The position numbers and the translations under genes are program-made. This document shows, one piece after another, positions 36,457 to 47,832 of a stretch of 64,000 nt of DNA. Under the pieces are notes generated by a model. It was given only the letters and a program-made list of their open reading frames with translations. It did no database searches and was not told the DNA's origin. The DNA is taken from the NCBI RefSeq assembly GCF_041146395.1, contig NC_090983.1, positions 62,751,501 through 62,815,500 of the forward strand, in the 5' to 3' direction. Every line of letters starts with the position of its first letter. Position 1 is the stretch's first letter. Source of the DNA: Eulemur rufifrons. Taxonomy: Eukaryota; Chordata; Mammalia; Primates; Lemuridae.

Positions 36457-38204
36457 AAAAAAACATGTTTTCTTGACTGTCTCACTTTTTCTCTGACATG
36501 TAAATGTTTCCACGATTCTCTTCTGTTCTTAGCTACTTAGACATTTGAAGCCAAATATACGGGAATAGTCAGCATTTTCTGTTTTCATATTAGAAGCTCT
36601 TAGCTTCATGTTTGATCACTTAACGCCTTAAAATAAAATATCTGTGCTGTAGGCATACTTGCTAGCATTTATGTTTAGATGAATTATATTTATTCACTGT
36701 GCACTCTCACCTGCTGTATCCCATTAAATGGAATTATATGAGTCCTTGACAAGGTAGTATAGACCTATGAACATAACAACCAGGGATACGGGTAAATTAG
36801 TAATAAATTTATCTGGTTTGGGTACAAGAGAAACTCCATGTTTAATCTGACCCTTTAAAAATAAACGTAGGCCATGTGAACTTGTAGGATTTCTTTGGAA
36901 TATTAGGACAGTGGAGAAGAACCAGGAAACAGAGAGAAACGCAGTCAGTTCTTCTCCTCTCCTGCCACCTCACTGATAGGTTTAAGCCTCACTCTCCTCA
37001 TGGTAACACCTACCCCCCAAAATCTGTGAAATTTTTCACTCCCTTTCCCTGTGGGTTAAATCCAACTCCACTTAAATAATGGGCTTGTAATTCAATGGTT
37101 TTGTGTGACTGGACTTTTGATGTTCCTATATACGACTGTCAACTCCTAAAAGACAGGGCTGTTGTCTTTCTTGCTGCTGTGTGGAACCAGAGTATGGCAC
37201 AGCACAGAACCCAAATACCTGAATGAAAAGTGCTTGAGTGATTTCCTATATATTTTGATAATTTTATTATGAGTATAATCTCTTTAAAAATTCCCCAAAT
37301 TGACCAAGGTATATAATTTGGTTTTCAATTCAATAAGCAAAGAATAAACACATATTCTAAATCCCTTCAAGACCACACAATCAAGTTAGGTTTTCACTGG
37401 ATTTGGCCTTAGCAGTTTGCCCTGGTGTGTGGCTGGGGAAGGAGCATGCTTCGCTGCATTCCTGACCTTCCAATCAGCCAGTCCTGGCTTCCACAAGGAA
37501 GGTAATAAGTCATCTTGCTTTACCAAATAATAATTTTAGAGTGTTGCTAAGCTGTACACACGGACTAGATTACTACTTGCCCATTTACAGCCATGTAAGC
37601 TAGTTAAAATACAAAGCCCATGCTTAATTTAATTCAGAGGTTTTTCTTTTAAATATATATATATATATTGAACCTTCAAAACTATAAAGGATTTCAAGAG
37701 ATTCTCCTTTGCTGTCTCTATTTCTATGTATGTCAGCACCTAAATCACAAATTATGATTATTTGTTTTATTTTTGAAAGACTGGTATTTATTTAAACTAT
37801 AGTAAATGTATCCTCTCCAATGTCAATTTTTCTTTATAAAGATATAGTATTTGATTTCTATTAAATCCTTATTTAAAACAGAAATATTACAGCATTTATT
37901 TTACTAATTAAACTTTATTTTTTAAAATACATGAAGTTGTTTACCAAAAACTCAAATAACATACCCAGGGAGTTTTTTCTAAATTGGAAAAGAAGCATCA
38001 GGAGGGATATAAGAAAGCAGTATTTTACACTGCCATTGACAATCTTTAAAAGTTATATCGTCAAGTAATCTATCAGTATTTATCAGGTACTTATACCACA
38101 GGTACAATTTTTAAGTGCTTTGATGGTCAGAAACAGAAAAATCTAAGTGGCCATGACATTCAGGGAACATATTAAATGGGAGGAGATTAGATATGCGGTT
38201 TCAG
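36457..38204. other. Intron, little recognised
   Basis: A short (TA)n tract at 37654-37669. 37130-37240 (aaaagacagggctgttgtct, cagagtatggcacagcacag) may be an L2 3' fragment. Otherwise nothing recognised. Confidence 0.4.
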
Positions 38205-38462
38205 GCGTGTAAGGGCTTGGAGTCTGGAGTCAGAGTGCATGGGATTTAATCTTGGCTATTCTCTCCCTCCCTCCACTTCACCCAACTAAGAAGGCAACCT
38301 TGGGCTAATCAGTTTACCTCTTTAATCATCTTTCTGTATTCATAAAATTGGGATAATATTTAGTAATTCCTTCATGAAGTTATTTTGGGAATAAAATGAT
38401 GTACCTAAGTATTTGACACAGTGCCTGGCCCCTATTAGCCCTCAATAAATATTTGGTGGTGT
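38205..38462 (+). repeat. MIR element
   Basis: ggagtctggagtcagagtgc, ggctaatcagtttacctctt, aaaattgggataatatttag, cacagtgcctggcccctatt and tcaataaatatttgg in consensus order. Confidence 0.8.
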
Positions 38463-38834
38463 TGCTGTGATTCTTATCCTGGTCATTTAACAAGACCTTG
38501 AAAAGCAGGTGGCATGTGGCTAGGCAGAGGCAATGAGAGGGCCCATCGGAAGGCAGACATTGAAGGAATTCCAGGTTTTGCAGGAGAGCAAGGAGAACAA
38601 ACTTTCAGAATATAGGCCATAGAACAAAATTCATGAATACATTGTGTTGAGAAAATGTAACTATATTTATTAAACAATTGGACAAATTCATTAAGGGCAA
38701 ATTCAAAAGTGATTATTAAAAGACACAAGAGTGTTCAAATTGTTCCACCAATCCTCTAAGTGCTAAAAGATCTCGACCATAGCCCCTTGCCAGGCATCAC
38801 CTCCCAAGACCATTTTTTTTTTTTAAACAAGACA

Positions 38835-38965
38835 AAAGATTATTTATTATGGTAAAGGGTATAATAGACAAAGTTTGAGTTAGCAGCCATGAATATCTAT
38901 GCACCAAGTAGCAGTAATAAAATTAATAAAGCAAAACTACAGGATATTCAAGGAAAGGAAGACAA
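38835..38965 (+). repeat. Old L1 fragment
   Basis: Text like tgaatatctatgcaccaagt and the following A-rich bases recall the L1 ORF2 endonuclease region (NIYAP). Short, diverged; the open frame 38889-39101 runs out of it into unrelated intron. Confidence 0.5.
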
Positions 38966-39452
38966 AACCAAGACCATCCTGAAACAGAAAGATCACAAAT
39001 CTGACTCACTGTGGCCTTTCCCATATTCTTGGACTGACAAAATCAGAGCACATCTACCTGAAAGTGCCTTTAAAATACTCAATGGCAAGACCCTTTGCTA
39101 GCAAAGTGGGGCATACCAGGTTGAAGACATGTTTGCTACAGTCTAGACGCTTAGGCAAATAACCAAAACTAACACACACACAAAAAAATGGAAGGGATTA
39201 TACCAGGACCAGTGACCCTTAGAGTCAAGATTCCATTCAGCAGGTGTGGGCTAGGGTAGTCGGCCTAGGTGCTGGAACTTTGCTGCCCAAGTGTCTGTTG
39301 GCTGTGGGCTCTTACATATGAAGTCTTTGGTTCAGGGATTGGTCAATCGATCAGTGGTCCCCTTCTACTTTTAGAAGGAAAACATTAAGTTTGGATTCTG
39401 TTTCCCCCTCCTTTCTTTCCTTTTTTTTTTTCCTTTTCTTTTTCTTCTTTAG

Positions 39453-39658
39453 GAAAAAATGATATATTTGGAGAAATGGTTCATCTTTATGCCAAACCTG
39501 GAAAGTCTAATGCAGATGTAAGAGCTCTCACATACTGTGACTTGCATAAGATTCAGAGAGAAGACTTGTTAGAGGTTTTGGATATGTATCCTGAGTTTTC
39601 TGATCACTTTCTAACAAACCTAGAGTTGACTTTCAATCTAAGGCATGAGAGTGCAAAG
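39453..39658 (+). CDS. KCNH7: KCNH7 internal exon (second half of CNBHD, FNL motif)
   Basis: Third KCNH7 exon here. Its first two bases complete the Gly codon begun at 36196, giving [17 protein letters not shown], then [14 protein letters not shown] and [17 protein letters not shown]. This is the second half of the cyclic-nucleotide-binding homology domain and its C helix. Near the end it reads LTFNLRH; the FNL tripeptide corresponds to the intrinsic-ligand motif that fills the nucleotide pocket in KCNH channels. The acceptor follows a long pyrimidine tract (about 39417-39450) and the exon ends ESAK before a GTATAT donor at 39659. It is 206 bp and ends in phase 0. The reading frame continues about 75 bases past the donor (stop at 39731-39733) with no similarity to the channel, so the donor, not the open frame, sets the boundary. 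Confidence 0.96.
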
Positions 39659-40814
39659 GTATATGTTAACTATTTGCTTATTTTTGCATTTCTGACATTC
39701 TGTTTTACTCTTAGATTATACATACGCTTCTGAAAAAAGTTTTGCAGCAAAACTTTACCAATTCTGTATATTTGAAAAAGGCCATTGAAAGTTTTAAATA
39801 GGAAACAAATTCAGCCTAATCACTTTCAAACATATTCAAATATGCTGAATAATTATAAGTAGGTCAATTGAGTTAGACTCTGTAAGGAACCCTTAGGTAA
39901 CGTAACCTAGAGTGAATATTTAGAGTGTGGCCCTATGCTCCTCACTCTCTTCCACTGTGAAAATGTACTCTTGTGACTTAGACTATTCTATGGATAGAGA
40001 ACTTATGTTGTAGCCCAAAATTTACTACTAGGTTATTTCTTCTCCATCCCTTCCCCTGCTAAACCCCAAATCCTGCAACTCCACTCCAATTCTAAATACT
40101 TTTTTATCAGAAATCAAATATTAGGTGTTTGATACTTGCTAGTGTATTTATATGCTAACTAATATATTCTTTGGAAAAAAGATCCTCAAGTCAATAGTTA
40201 GGTAAAAGGTGAAACAGATTTAATACTCCCTGGAGTTATAGTCACTCCCAGGCACTGTGAGAGACTTAAAGAGAAAGGGAGACCTCTAAGGTCACCAGGG
40301 TGCCATTTAAGATCCTGATGCATCAGTTCAGATAAGTGCTTCCTTACAAAACACTGGAAAGTTTAAAAATATTTGGGTGATAAAAGACTCCAATTATATA
40401 GCGCATATTTTTTTTTATAATGGGTTTAATTCAGTAATTTAGCACAATTCCAGTTTTATGTCACCAACCTCATTCTGATTTTGCTTTGAAAAACAACCAA
40501 TATCTACTTCAGGTAATTTCCTTACATAAAAGTTTAGTATATTCCCAAATAAATAAGACAAGAGCTTCTATTTTTATTTATTAATATAAGATTGATAATA
40601 TTGTACACAGTGAACCAGAGAGGAAGGAAGCAGGAGCTGGAAACAAAATACTAAAGTGTCCAAAGCATAATGTTTATTGAATTCAACCTTTTATTTATTG
40701 TTGTGAAATTTAACTTTGTGATCATTATCATGTCATTTAAGCATCGTAGCTAATTATAATTAGCTTATACATTTTTCTCTGTAGTAATACAGAGTCTACC
40801 AAGTTTTTATACTA
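39659..40814. other. KCNH7 intron, no recognised feature
   Basis: AT-rich; nothing recognised apart from splice sites at the preceding exon. Confidence 0.45.
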
Positions 40815-41236
40815 CAGTTGACCCTCGAATGATGTGCAGGTTAGGGGCACTGACGCCTGTGCAGCTGAAAATGTGCATGTAATTTTTGATTCCCTGAAAC
40901 TTAACTACTATTAGCCTATTGTTGACTGGCGGCCTTACTGATAACATAAACAGTTGACTAAACAGGTATTTTGTATGTTATACATATTATATTCTGTATT
41001 CTTATAATAAAGTAACATAGAGAAAAGAAAACGTTATTAAGCAAATCTAAGAAAGAGAAACAATATTAACCATTCATTGAGTGGAAGTTGATCATCATAA
41101 AGGTCTTCATCCTCACATTGAGCAGGCCAAGGAGAAGGAAGAGTTGGGTTGGTCTTGCTGTCCTAGGGGTGGCAGAGGTGGAAGGAAATTGCAAGTAAGT
41201 GGACCCACCAAACTTGTGTTGTTCAAGGGTCAACTG
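40815..41236. mobile_element. Pogo/Tigger-like MITE
   Basis: A 422-bp element with terminal inverted repeats: CAGTTGACCCTCGAA at 40815-40829 against TTCAAGGGTCAACTG at 41222-41236 (one mismatch), flanked by TA on both sides. Internal text ctgataacataaacagttga and ctgtattcttataataaagt is that of a common non-autonomous Tigger-type repeat. No transposase. The open frame 41081-41335 partly inside it is not a gene. Confidence 0.85.
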
Positions 41237-41574
41237 TATTATTTTTATTTTAACTTTACCAAGCTACATAAAACACATTCCACTCAAAGGAATATTTTGT
41301 CTCTAAATGCTGACATCAGCCTCAAACATTTTTAATAAATAATTTCTACAACTATGGTTTCCCCATCAGATGGTGAAACTACTAGAATTATTCTATCAGA
41401 CTGTTTTATAATTTAGAGACAATCATTAAGCAAAGTATTGTAGCTGTTCACCTGCAATCTAATAATTAAGTCTCAGGGTGCTTGAAGTAATATGAAATAG
41501 TAAATCGTCTACTGATAGCACATTATGTTCAATTGGGTAATCTTCCATTTTATCTTCATGTTCCATTAACAAAG

Positions 41575-41674
41575 GCTGATCTCTTACTACGATCACAATC
41601 CACGAATGATTCCGAAGGAGACAACTGTAAACTACGAAGAAGAAGATTGTCATTTGAAAGTGAAGGAGACAGAG
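41575..41674 (+). CDS. KCNH7: KCNH7 internal exon (RRRRLS linker)
   Basis: Short 100-bp exon with no ATG. Reading from acceptor AG (41573-41574) it gives [18 protein letters not shown], then [15 protein letters not shown], ending on the first base of a codon before a GTAATT donor at 41675. The equivalent KCNH2 exon is also 100 bp, as I recall. It starts the cytoplasmic C-terminal tail after the CNBHD. The run of four arginines followed by LS fits the consensus for basophilic kinases such as PKA and may also serve as an arginine-based trafficking signal; both roles are inference. The phase connects exactly to the exons on either side. The flanks contain no other channel-like sequence. The acceptor tract (ttccattaacaaag) is weak in pyrimidines, so inclusion might be regulated, but I cannot show this. 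Confidence 0.92.
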
Positions 41675-42400
41675 GTAATTCATTCCATTTCTAGAGTTTA
41701 AATGTAGAGCATGTGGTTATTAGCTCTTCTAACTTAAAAGATCATTATACTTCTGATTTCAAGAGTAAATTTCATTCAGGCTCTAGAAGGGTGAATCCTT
41801 TATTTTTTCCAGTAGCTAATAATCTGGTTTCTGGTTTCTGATTGCTAGCTCTCAACAATGTCACTCAGCAAAGCCATCTGATATCTACAAGGACATCACA
41901 GATACAGAAACAGACTGGATTGGTTAAAAAAATAAAAGGAGGCCAATTAATAACAGTTGACTGACTATACCTGACCTTTCTGAACAAAGTGTTCTGAAAG
42001 GAGGACTCTCATTTCCAGCCAAGAGCTCAGTCCTCCTATGTGGCTGACAGGCACATATGACTGACATGGATGAAGGGCACATTTGTTAGTCCTCGTCATT
42101 CTCAAACTCTGTGGGTACTTGCCAATTCTTATCCTCTCTGGGTTTTTCTGCCTCTCTGACTGTTCTTTATGTTTTACTCATATATTCAACAAATATCGAT
42201 TTGACATTTCACATTTTCAAAGAGCTACTCAATATTCTAAGAAGTAAATTGTGCAAAACATCCCTCATCTTCCCTAGGGAAGGAGATGGACACACCCTCA
42301 AACAGCAGGTGCTGTAACAGGAATTAGCACACCTCAGTGGGAAACCAGGCGAGGGTGCATTTAATGGTGCCTGGGCAGATGGGAGAAGGCCTTCCTGAAG
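41675..42400. other. KCNH7 intron, no recognised feature
   Basis: Nothing recognised; an open frame at 42111-42317 has no support. Confidence 0.45.
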
Positions 42401-42579
42401 AAGCCCACATTCTTGTCCCAGGTCAATCCAACATTCCAGTCTTATTCTTCAGCCTCGCAGCAACATCTTTCACATGAACCAACTCCCCTCTTTTTCTTGA
42501 ATATTATTTTCTTGACATCTGTGACACTTTGCTCTTCCTGTTTTTCTCCTACTCCCACTAATTCCCTGAAGAAAATTTC

Positions 42580-43370
42580 AGGATCGTTATCTTCTTCACC
42601 AGTTTTAGTTGTTAGAGTTTCTCAAGGCATCTTCCTAGGTCCTCTTTTCTTCTCATTCTATATCATACTTTCCCTGGGTGATCTCACTTATGCCCATCAT
42701 TTAATTATATCTTCACATAGGAGACATACTTATCTACATCTTAATCCCACCACACCTGAGCTTCAATCTCACATATCCAACTGCCTATTAAACCATCCAC
42801 TTAAAATCTCAGAGACAGCTCAAATTCAACACTTCTGAAATTGAACTCATGATGCTCCCTGGAAACCTGCCTCCCCTTTAGTTTCCACACCTTTCCAAAC
42901 CGTGCCACCAACTAATCAATTGCACAAGCCAGGTATATAGAAGCCAACCTTCTCACAACCTCCCCAGCAACTCTGGCAACAAGTCTTGATGTTTCTACCT
43001 TCAATGAATCTCCATTTAGTCTTCAAATTAGATCTCCTTTTGGTTCACTGTTCTCCACCTCCTTAGCTGCAATTCTGGAACAAGCTACCATAATATGCCA
43101 CTTGGAATATTGAAACAGCCTTCCAACTCACCTTCCCACATGCAGCTTGCCCCTCTCTCATCTATTCCACACTGGACCACTGGTAAATTTTTTTTCCTTA
43201 ATCCAGTTACCCACATATTCAAAACCCTCTAAGGACTTCTCATTCCCCAAATCTTTAATAGGGTGGGTCTATGCCTACCTCTTTATTCTTAACCTCATAC
43301 CATCTTTCCTTTAACTAACCCCTTGAGCTCCTGTCCTTCCCCTATCAGTTCATCTCCTCTGTAGCATTTC
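42580..43370 (+). repeat. L2-like old LINE region
   Basis: Phrases such as tctcaaggcatcttcctagg, cctcttttcttctcattcta, tccctgggtgatctcactta and catatccaactgcctattaa are of a widespread ancient mammalian repeat that I associate with L2. The C-rich, T-rich sense strand gives an open frame at 42413-42838 that is not a gene. Confidence 0.5.
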
Positions 43371-43535
43371 CTTCAGTTGCACTTCTAGGTTTATTTGCAT
43401 CATTATTTAATGAATGTCATCTGCCTCCAGATCATAAACTCTATGGAGGTGGGAAATATTTGGTCCCCTGTAGCTTTAGCACTTGCTGCATAGCAGGTGC
43501 TCAACAAATATCTGTAGAAAGAATGAATGAAATGG
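43371..43535 (+). repeat. L2 3' end
   Basis: aactctatggaggtgggaaa, ttagcacttgctgcatagca, ggtgctcaacaaatatctgt, gaatgaatga: the usual end of L2, contiguous with the region to the left. Confidence 0.75.
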
Positions 43536-46500
43536 GATTTGAGCATGGTCCTTTTGGTTCTCTTCCTCTTTTTGCCTTCTTAATTCAAGTTCTCTTCTTG
43601 ACTCATTTCTCTTTTCCATGAATCCTCTCCCTAGAGGAAATTATCTACTAGCTTTAGCTTGCTCTACATTCAAGTGAACCAAACTGCTCTCTTTTTCATG
43701 TAAATCATTTCTGTGTTTTGGTTTATATCATTCCCTTAATTAGAATTTGCCTCCCTGTCCTCAGACACACACATACACGTGCACGAGGGCACACACAACC
43801 ATGCCACACCACTGTTGTGTCCACTAAAATTACATTTCTTTATCAAGGTCATTCTCTACTGATATATTCAATGTGAACTGTTTCTTAATCTCCTCAAATA
43901 TAAATGTTCTTTCTCTTATGAATTATCGAAACATCTCTCGTGATATTGTCAAAATCTGCCCTGTACAATGGTTACTGGTATGTTTTTCCTTTTTCTCTGC
44001 CAAACTGTAGATTCCTTTAACAAAGAATGTTTGATAAATATTTGTTGAATTGGGCTCATCATTGAATTCTTGGGCCAATTGCAGAACAACAAATCACTCA
44101 TAGATAATTGATAAATTATTTTCTACAATGTCCTTCATTATTCTCTCGGTGATTTTTTTCTAAAATCGGAACCACTACTATTAAGCCATTCTTCCACAGA
44201 GTTAATCTAAGCCCCTAATCCTGAAGTTAATCTCTTATTTTTATCTCACTGGAAATGAAGAATAGGTTAACAATGTTGTCTATATAACAATGCCCTCCAT
44301 ACAGTTAAAGATTTATTAAATCTTTCAATCTTATTCAATTTCCTTTCTCAAGATAAATAATCTAATGTTTTTATCTCCTGATAAGGCCCTGAGAGCATGT
44401 CACAATTTATATTGTGTTCATGAAACTAGACATTTCTTTTGATTTTGAAAACTTTTCCTTTAATCAGAGACTTAGTCTAAAAGAGCAATTTTACATAAAG
44501 TGTAGATGTTAAAAGATTTGCCTGCCTGTAGCTTTCTGAAGTTTTCCGGTGTGCCAGTGCATTATTGTGAGTTGGTCAATGTGAAAACACAATTAACTCC
44601 AGTTAGCCAGAGCCTAAGAGGCTATTCCAAAGTCTTCAGGATTCCAGTATATTTCAGGCAGGTATAACATTTGCTGAAAGCAATTTAGTCCCTGTCACTC
44701 CAATCTAATGCTCTTAAGGTGACCATCCATTCTATAGTTCTTGATGTAGAATCAACATCTAGGAGAAAAACACATGTAAGTGTAAAAAAAATGGAACTTT
44801 CAAGGGATCATTGATGCTAAATATGTAGATACATAAACTGAAATCTTCCTACAAAACATACTAATTATTTTAGGGTTAGTTTATTGCTCATGTGAAAGGA
44901 AACCTTGAAGGCAGACATCCACAAGTGCTGATGTCTGTGAATCAGACAACAGAGGCATCAGGAACCAGAGGGAAGACCACATGCTTGGGCATGGCGGCAG
45001 ACAGAGGTTGAGTCCTGCAGCACCACTCACCGCCTACTCAACAGGACACTGGAACTTTCTGGGCTTCAGTCATCAGCTGCCCAACACCCCCTTTCCAATC
45101 ATGCCTACCACATGGTGCTAAAGAGCTCACATTCAAGACATATTTTAAAAAGAAGCAATCTGTAGAGACTCTGGAAAGATGACTTGAACAAAATAGATAT
45201 TTAACATAATGAATTTGTTGATGAAGGTGGTTTGTTTTCATGAGCGTCACATTTTTTTTTTTTTTTTTTTTGAGAAAAAAAGCCCATTTCTCTAGAGGAG
45301 AGAGTTGTGAGTGCAGGTACAAATTTGAGGACACTTTGTATATTTTGAAGGCATCTTCAAGTAGTTCTCTTTTCTTCCCAAAATTCTAGTACGGAGGTGC
45401 TCAGGACCTCCTGATATGACAAGGACCATCGTAGGAAGAGGTTCCACAGGTCCTGAGCTGAAAGCATTTAATAAAATGTTATTGTGACAGAAAGTGAAAA
45501 ATAATAATGATACTTCAATGACCTATTCAGTGGCCATGAGCATTGTTAAGATAGCTGGGAATAAGAGAAAGAAATGAGGAAAATTCTAGAAAATAGTCTC
45601 TATTCAAGTGGTCTTTAAAGTTAGATTGTACTTACTTCAGTGTGTGCCAAAATGGTCCATTGGGTCATGGTAGTAATAATCCTTTTAAAACTGTATGTTG
45701 TGTGTATTTTATAGTATATGGAATATATTAGTAAAATGGCATGTATAATGACACAAGAGACATATGTATGTATATATGTTCTGTATATTATAAAATATGC
45801 AGATATGTGTGTATATTCTATATATGCCATCATACACATATTTATTGTCACTGATAGAGCTTGTATGATCAAATACTTGGAGTATTCTGCTCAACTCTTT
45901 CTGTGGACAGAAAATACAGTATCAAAGTAGCTGGTAATGGCTGAGTAAGGGGCCAGTGACTTTCTGGCACTGAATAATCCAATGAGGGCAGCAACGTAAC
46001 AGACCCAAACCAATCACCCATTGATTTGGTGCCCATTGTCACTAAGAACCCACTGTACACTAAGTGGTCCTAGGGATTTTTTAATCTTTATTTCCACTTT
46101 ATTTAGTTTTAAATAGTTTATCTCTACTCTTTAGGGAAAATTCTTCATTAGTTAATGAGGAGACAAATAGAAATTCCTTATAAATTGTAGTTAGTGTCTA
46201 CATACCTATCCTCTTCAATTTTTGTAACATTTTCTAGATAGTTTGTCAGGAAGGATACAGATTTCTGTAAAATTCCACAGAAGTTAGCTTACTTTTTTGG
46301 TACCAAGTAGTGAGAAGAAAAAAAGAATTTGGAAAAGGCAACTTTTTACTCTAACTGGTTTTAGTGCTTGGAAGCTCCTCAAACATTGTGAAAAATCATG
46401 AAGTAGAGTTTCTGCTGATGTTATACGTTTTAAGAGAAATTCCATTGGTATATATCTGGTATTTTTTTTTAACTACAAGGCAGAGGTCACCTGAAATTGC

Positions 46501-47584
46501 CACATTAACATACAGGAAACATGGGACAGCAAGTACAAAAGTCTCCAAAAAGAACAGATTTGGAAGATTCCTTTGCCTCTTATTCCTAATTAGACCTCTG
46601 TATAAGTATCTGAACTCCCTCTTCCAGCCATCCCTTCTCTACACTTTTCCCCACTTCTTTTTCCAAAAATATAAAATTCAAGACCAAAGTAGTCAAGTAG
46701 CCTCAATTAAATAGCACTTGGAAAATTTACTGGGTCAAAAAGAAAATAGATGTTCTTAGCAAAAGTTAAAGAATGCTGAGCTTGTCCTTCCTAATCTAGA
46801 AATATTTTTACTCTCTTGATTTCCAAAACCTAGAAGACAATTCTCAGAGCTCAGAAAACCCTACTACCACTGGTAAAAGATTATCACAGTAAAGAAACTG
46901 CCAAGCATGGAAAGCAAAAAAAGAAAAGAAAAGAAAAACAAACACAAGAGAAAAATAATTAAAACTGTTAAAGATGTGCCTGTACCATCTAAAGGGATAG
47001 ACATCAAGAAAGAATGTTCAGCATCTTATTTCCACTGGGCTTAGATGGGTCTGTACATACAAGAACTATCTGACAAACAACAGATTCTGACAAACTGGAG
47101 TCTGTTCTAAAGAGATATATACATCCTAAGAGTAGCGAAGAGAAACTGAAAGTTACTCATTTCCCTATCCATATAATTTTTATTAAAATGAGCACTTCGA
47201 TATATTAGTATATTCAACTGGAAAAATCTAATGTTCCAGAAAATAGAGCAGAAATGTCTCGAGCTCATTATACTTTGCATTTCAAAGGATAGCATCATCT
47301 CTTTGTAATACTGGTTTAATGATTTTGCATTGCCTTCTGAAAGTCAGTCAGTTTTTAAAGTGTTTCCTCAAAATAAAATAACTTCTATGAAAATTATTGA
47401 AGGCGCAAATATATACACTGACAAACTTTTATAAAATAAGAATTCTAACTTTATTAAATTAATCCTTTAAATATGTTGGTATTATTTTTTGGTATCTCTT
47501 TAGAAGGTCTCCAATAATAAATAATGATTAGATTTTTCTTGTCCATTTTAGTGATATATAAATGCATCCATCTTTTCATTTTTT
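43536..47584. other. KCNH7 intron, small simple repeats only
   Basis: A CA-rich patch at 43766-43800, a T run at 45252-45271, TA-rich sequence at 45700-45850 and GAAA units at 46918-46938. No gene or named repeat recognised. Confidence 0.45.
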
Positions 47585-47649
47585 TCAGCTTTATTGAACT
47601 ATAATTGAATCAAGCTAATTAACGTACCCCATCACCTCACATAGTTAAC

Positions 47650-47686
<37 letters not shown>

Positions 47687-47832
47687 AACACTTAAGATTT
47701 ACTCTCTTAGCAATTTTCAAGTATGTAATACATTAACTATAGTCACCATGATGTACAATGAAACTCCAGAATTTATTCACTCTGCGTATCTGAAACTTTG
47801 TATTATTTGACCAATATTTCCCCTAATTCATC
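47585..47832 (-). repeat. Old L1 3' UTR, minus strand
   Basis: aactatagtcaccatgatgt, acactccag-like text and gaccaatatttcccctaatt are antisense to a well-known old L1 3' UTR. A pure dinucleotide tract splits it. Confidence 0.65.
47653..47682. repeat. (GT)15 microsatellite
   Basis: Thirty uninterrupted bases of alternating G and T within the old L1 3' UTR. Likely polymorphic. Confidence 0.97.

Noticed and set aside
41081..41335. 84-codon open frame
   Set aside because: Lies over the right half of a Tigger-like MITE and unrelated intron.
42413..42838. 141-codon open frame with Ser/Pro-rich product
   Set aside because: Falls largely in an ancient L2-like repeat; its pyrimidine-rich strand lacks stops by composition.
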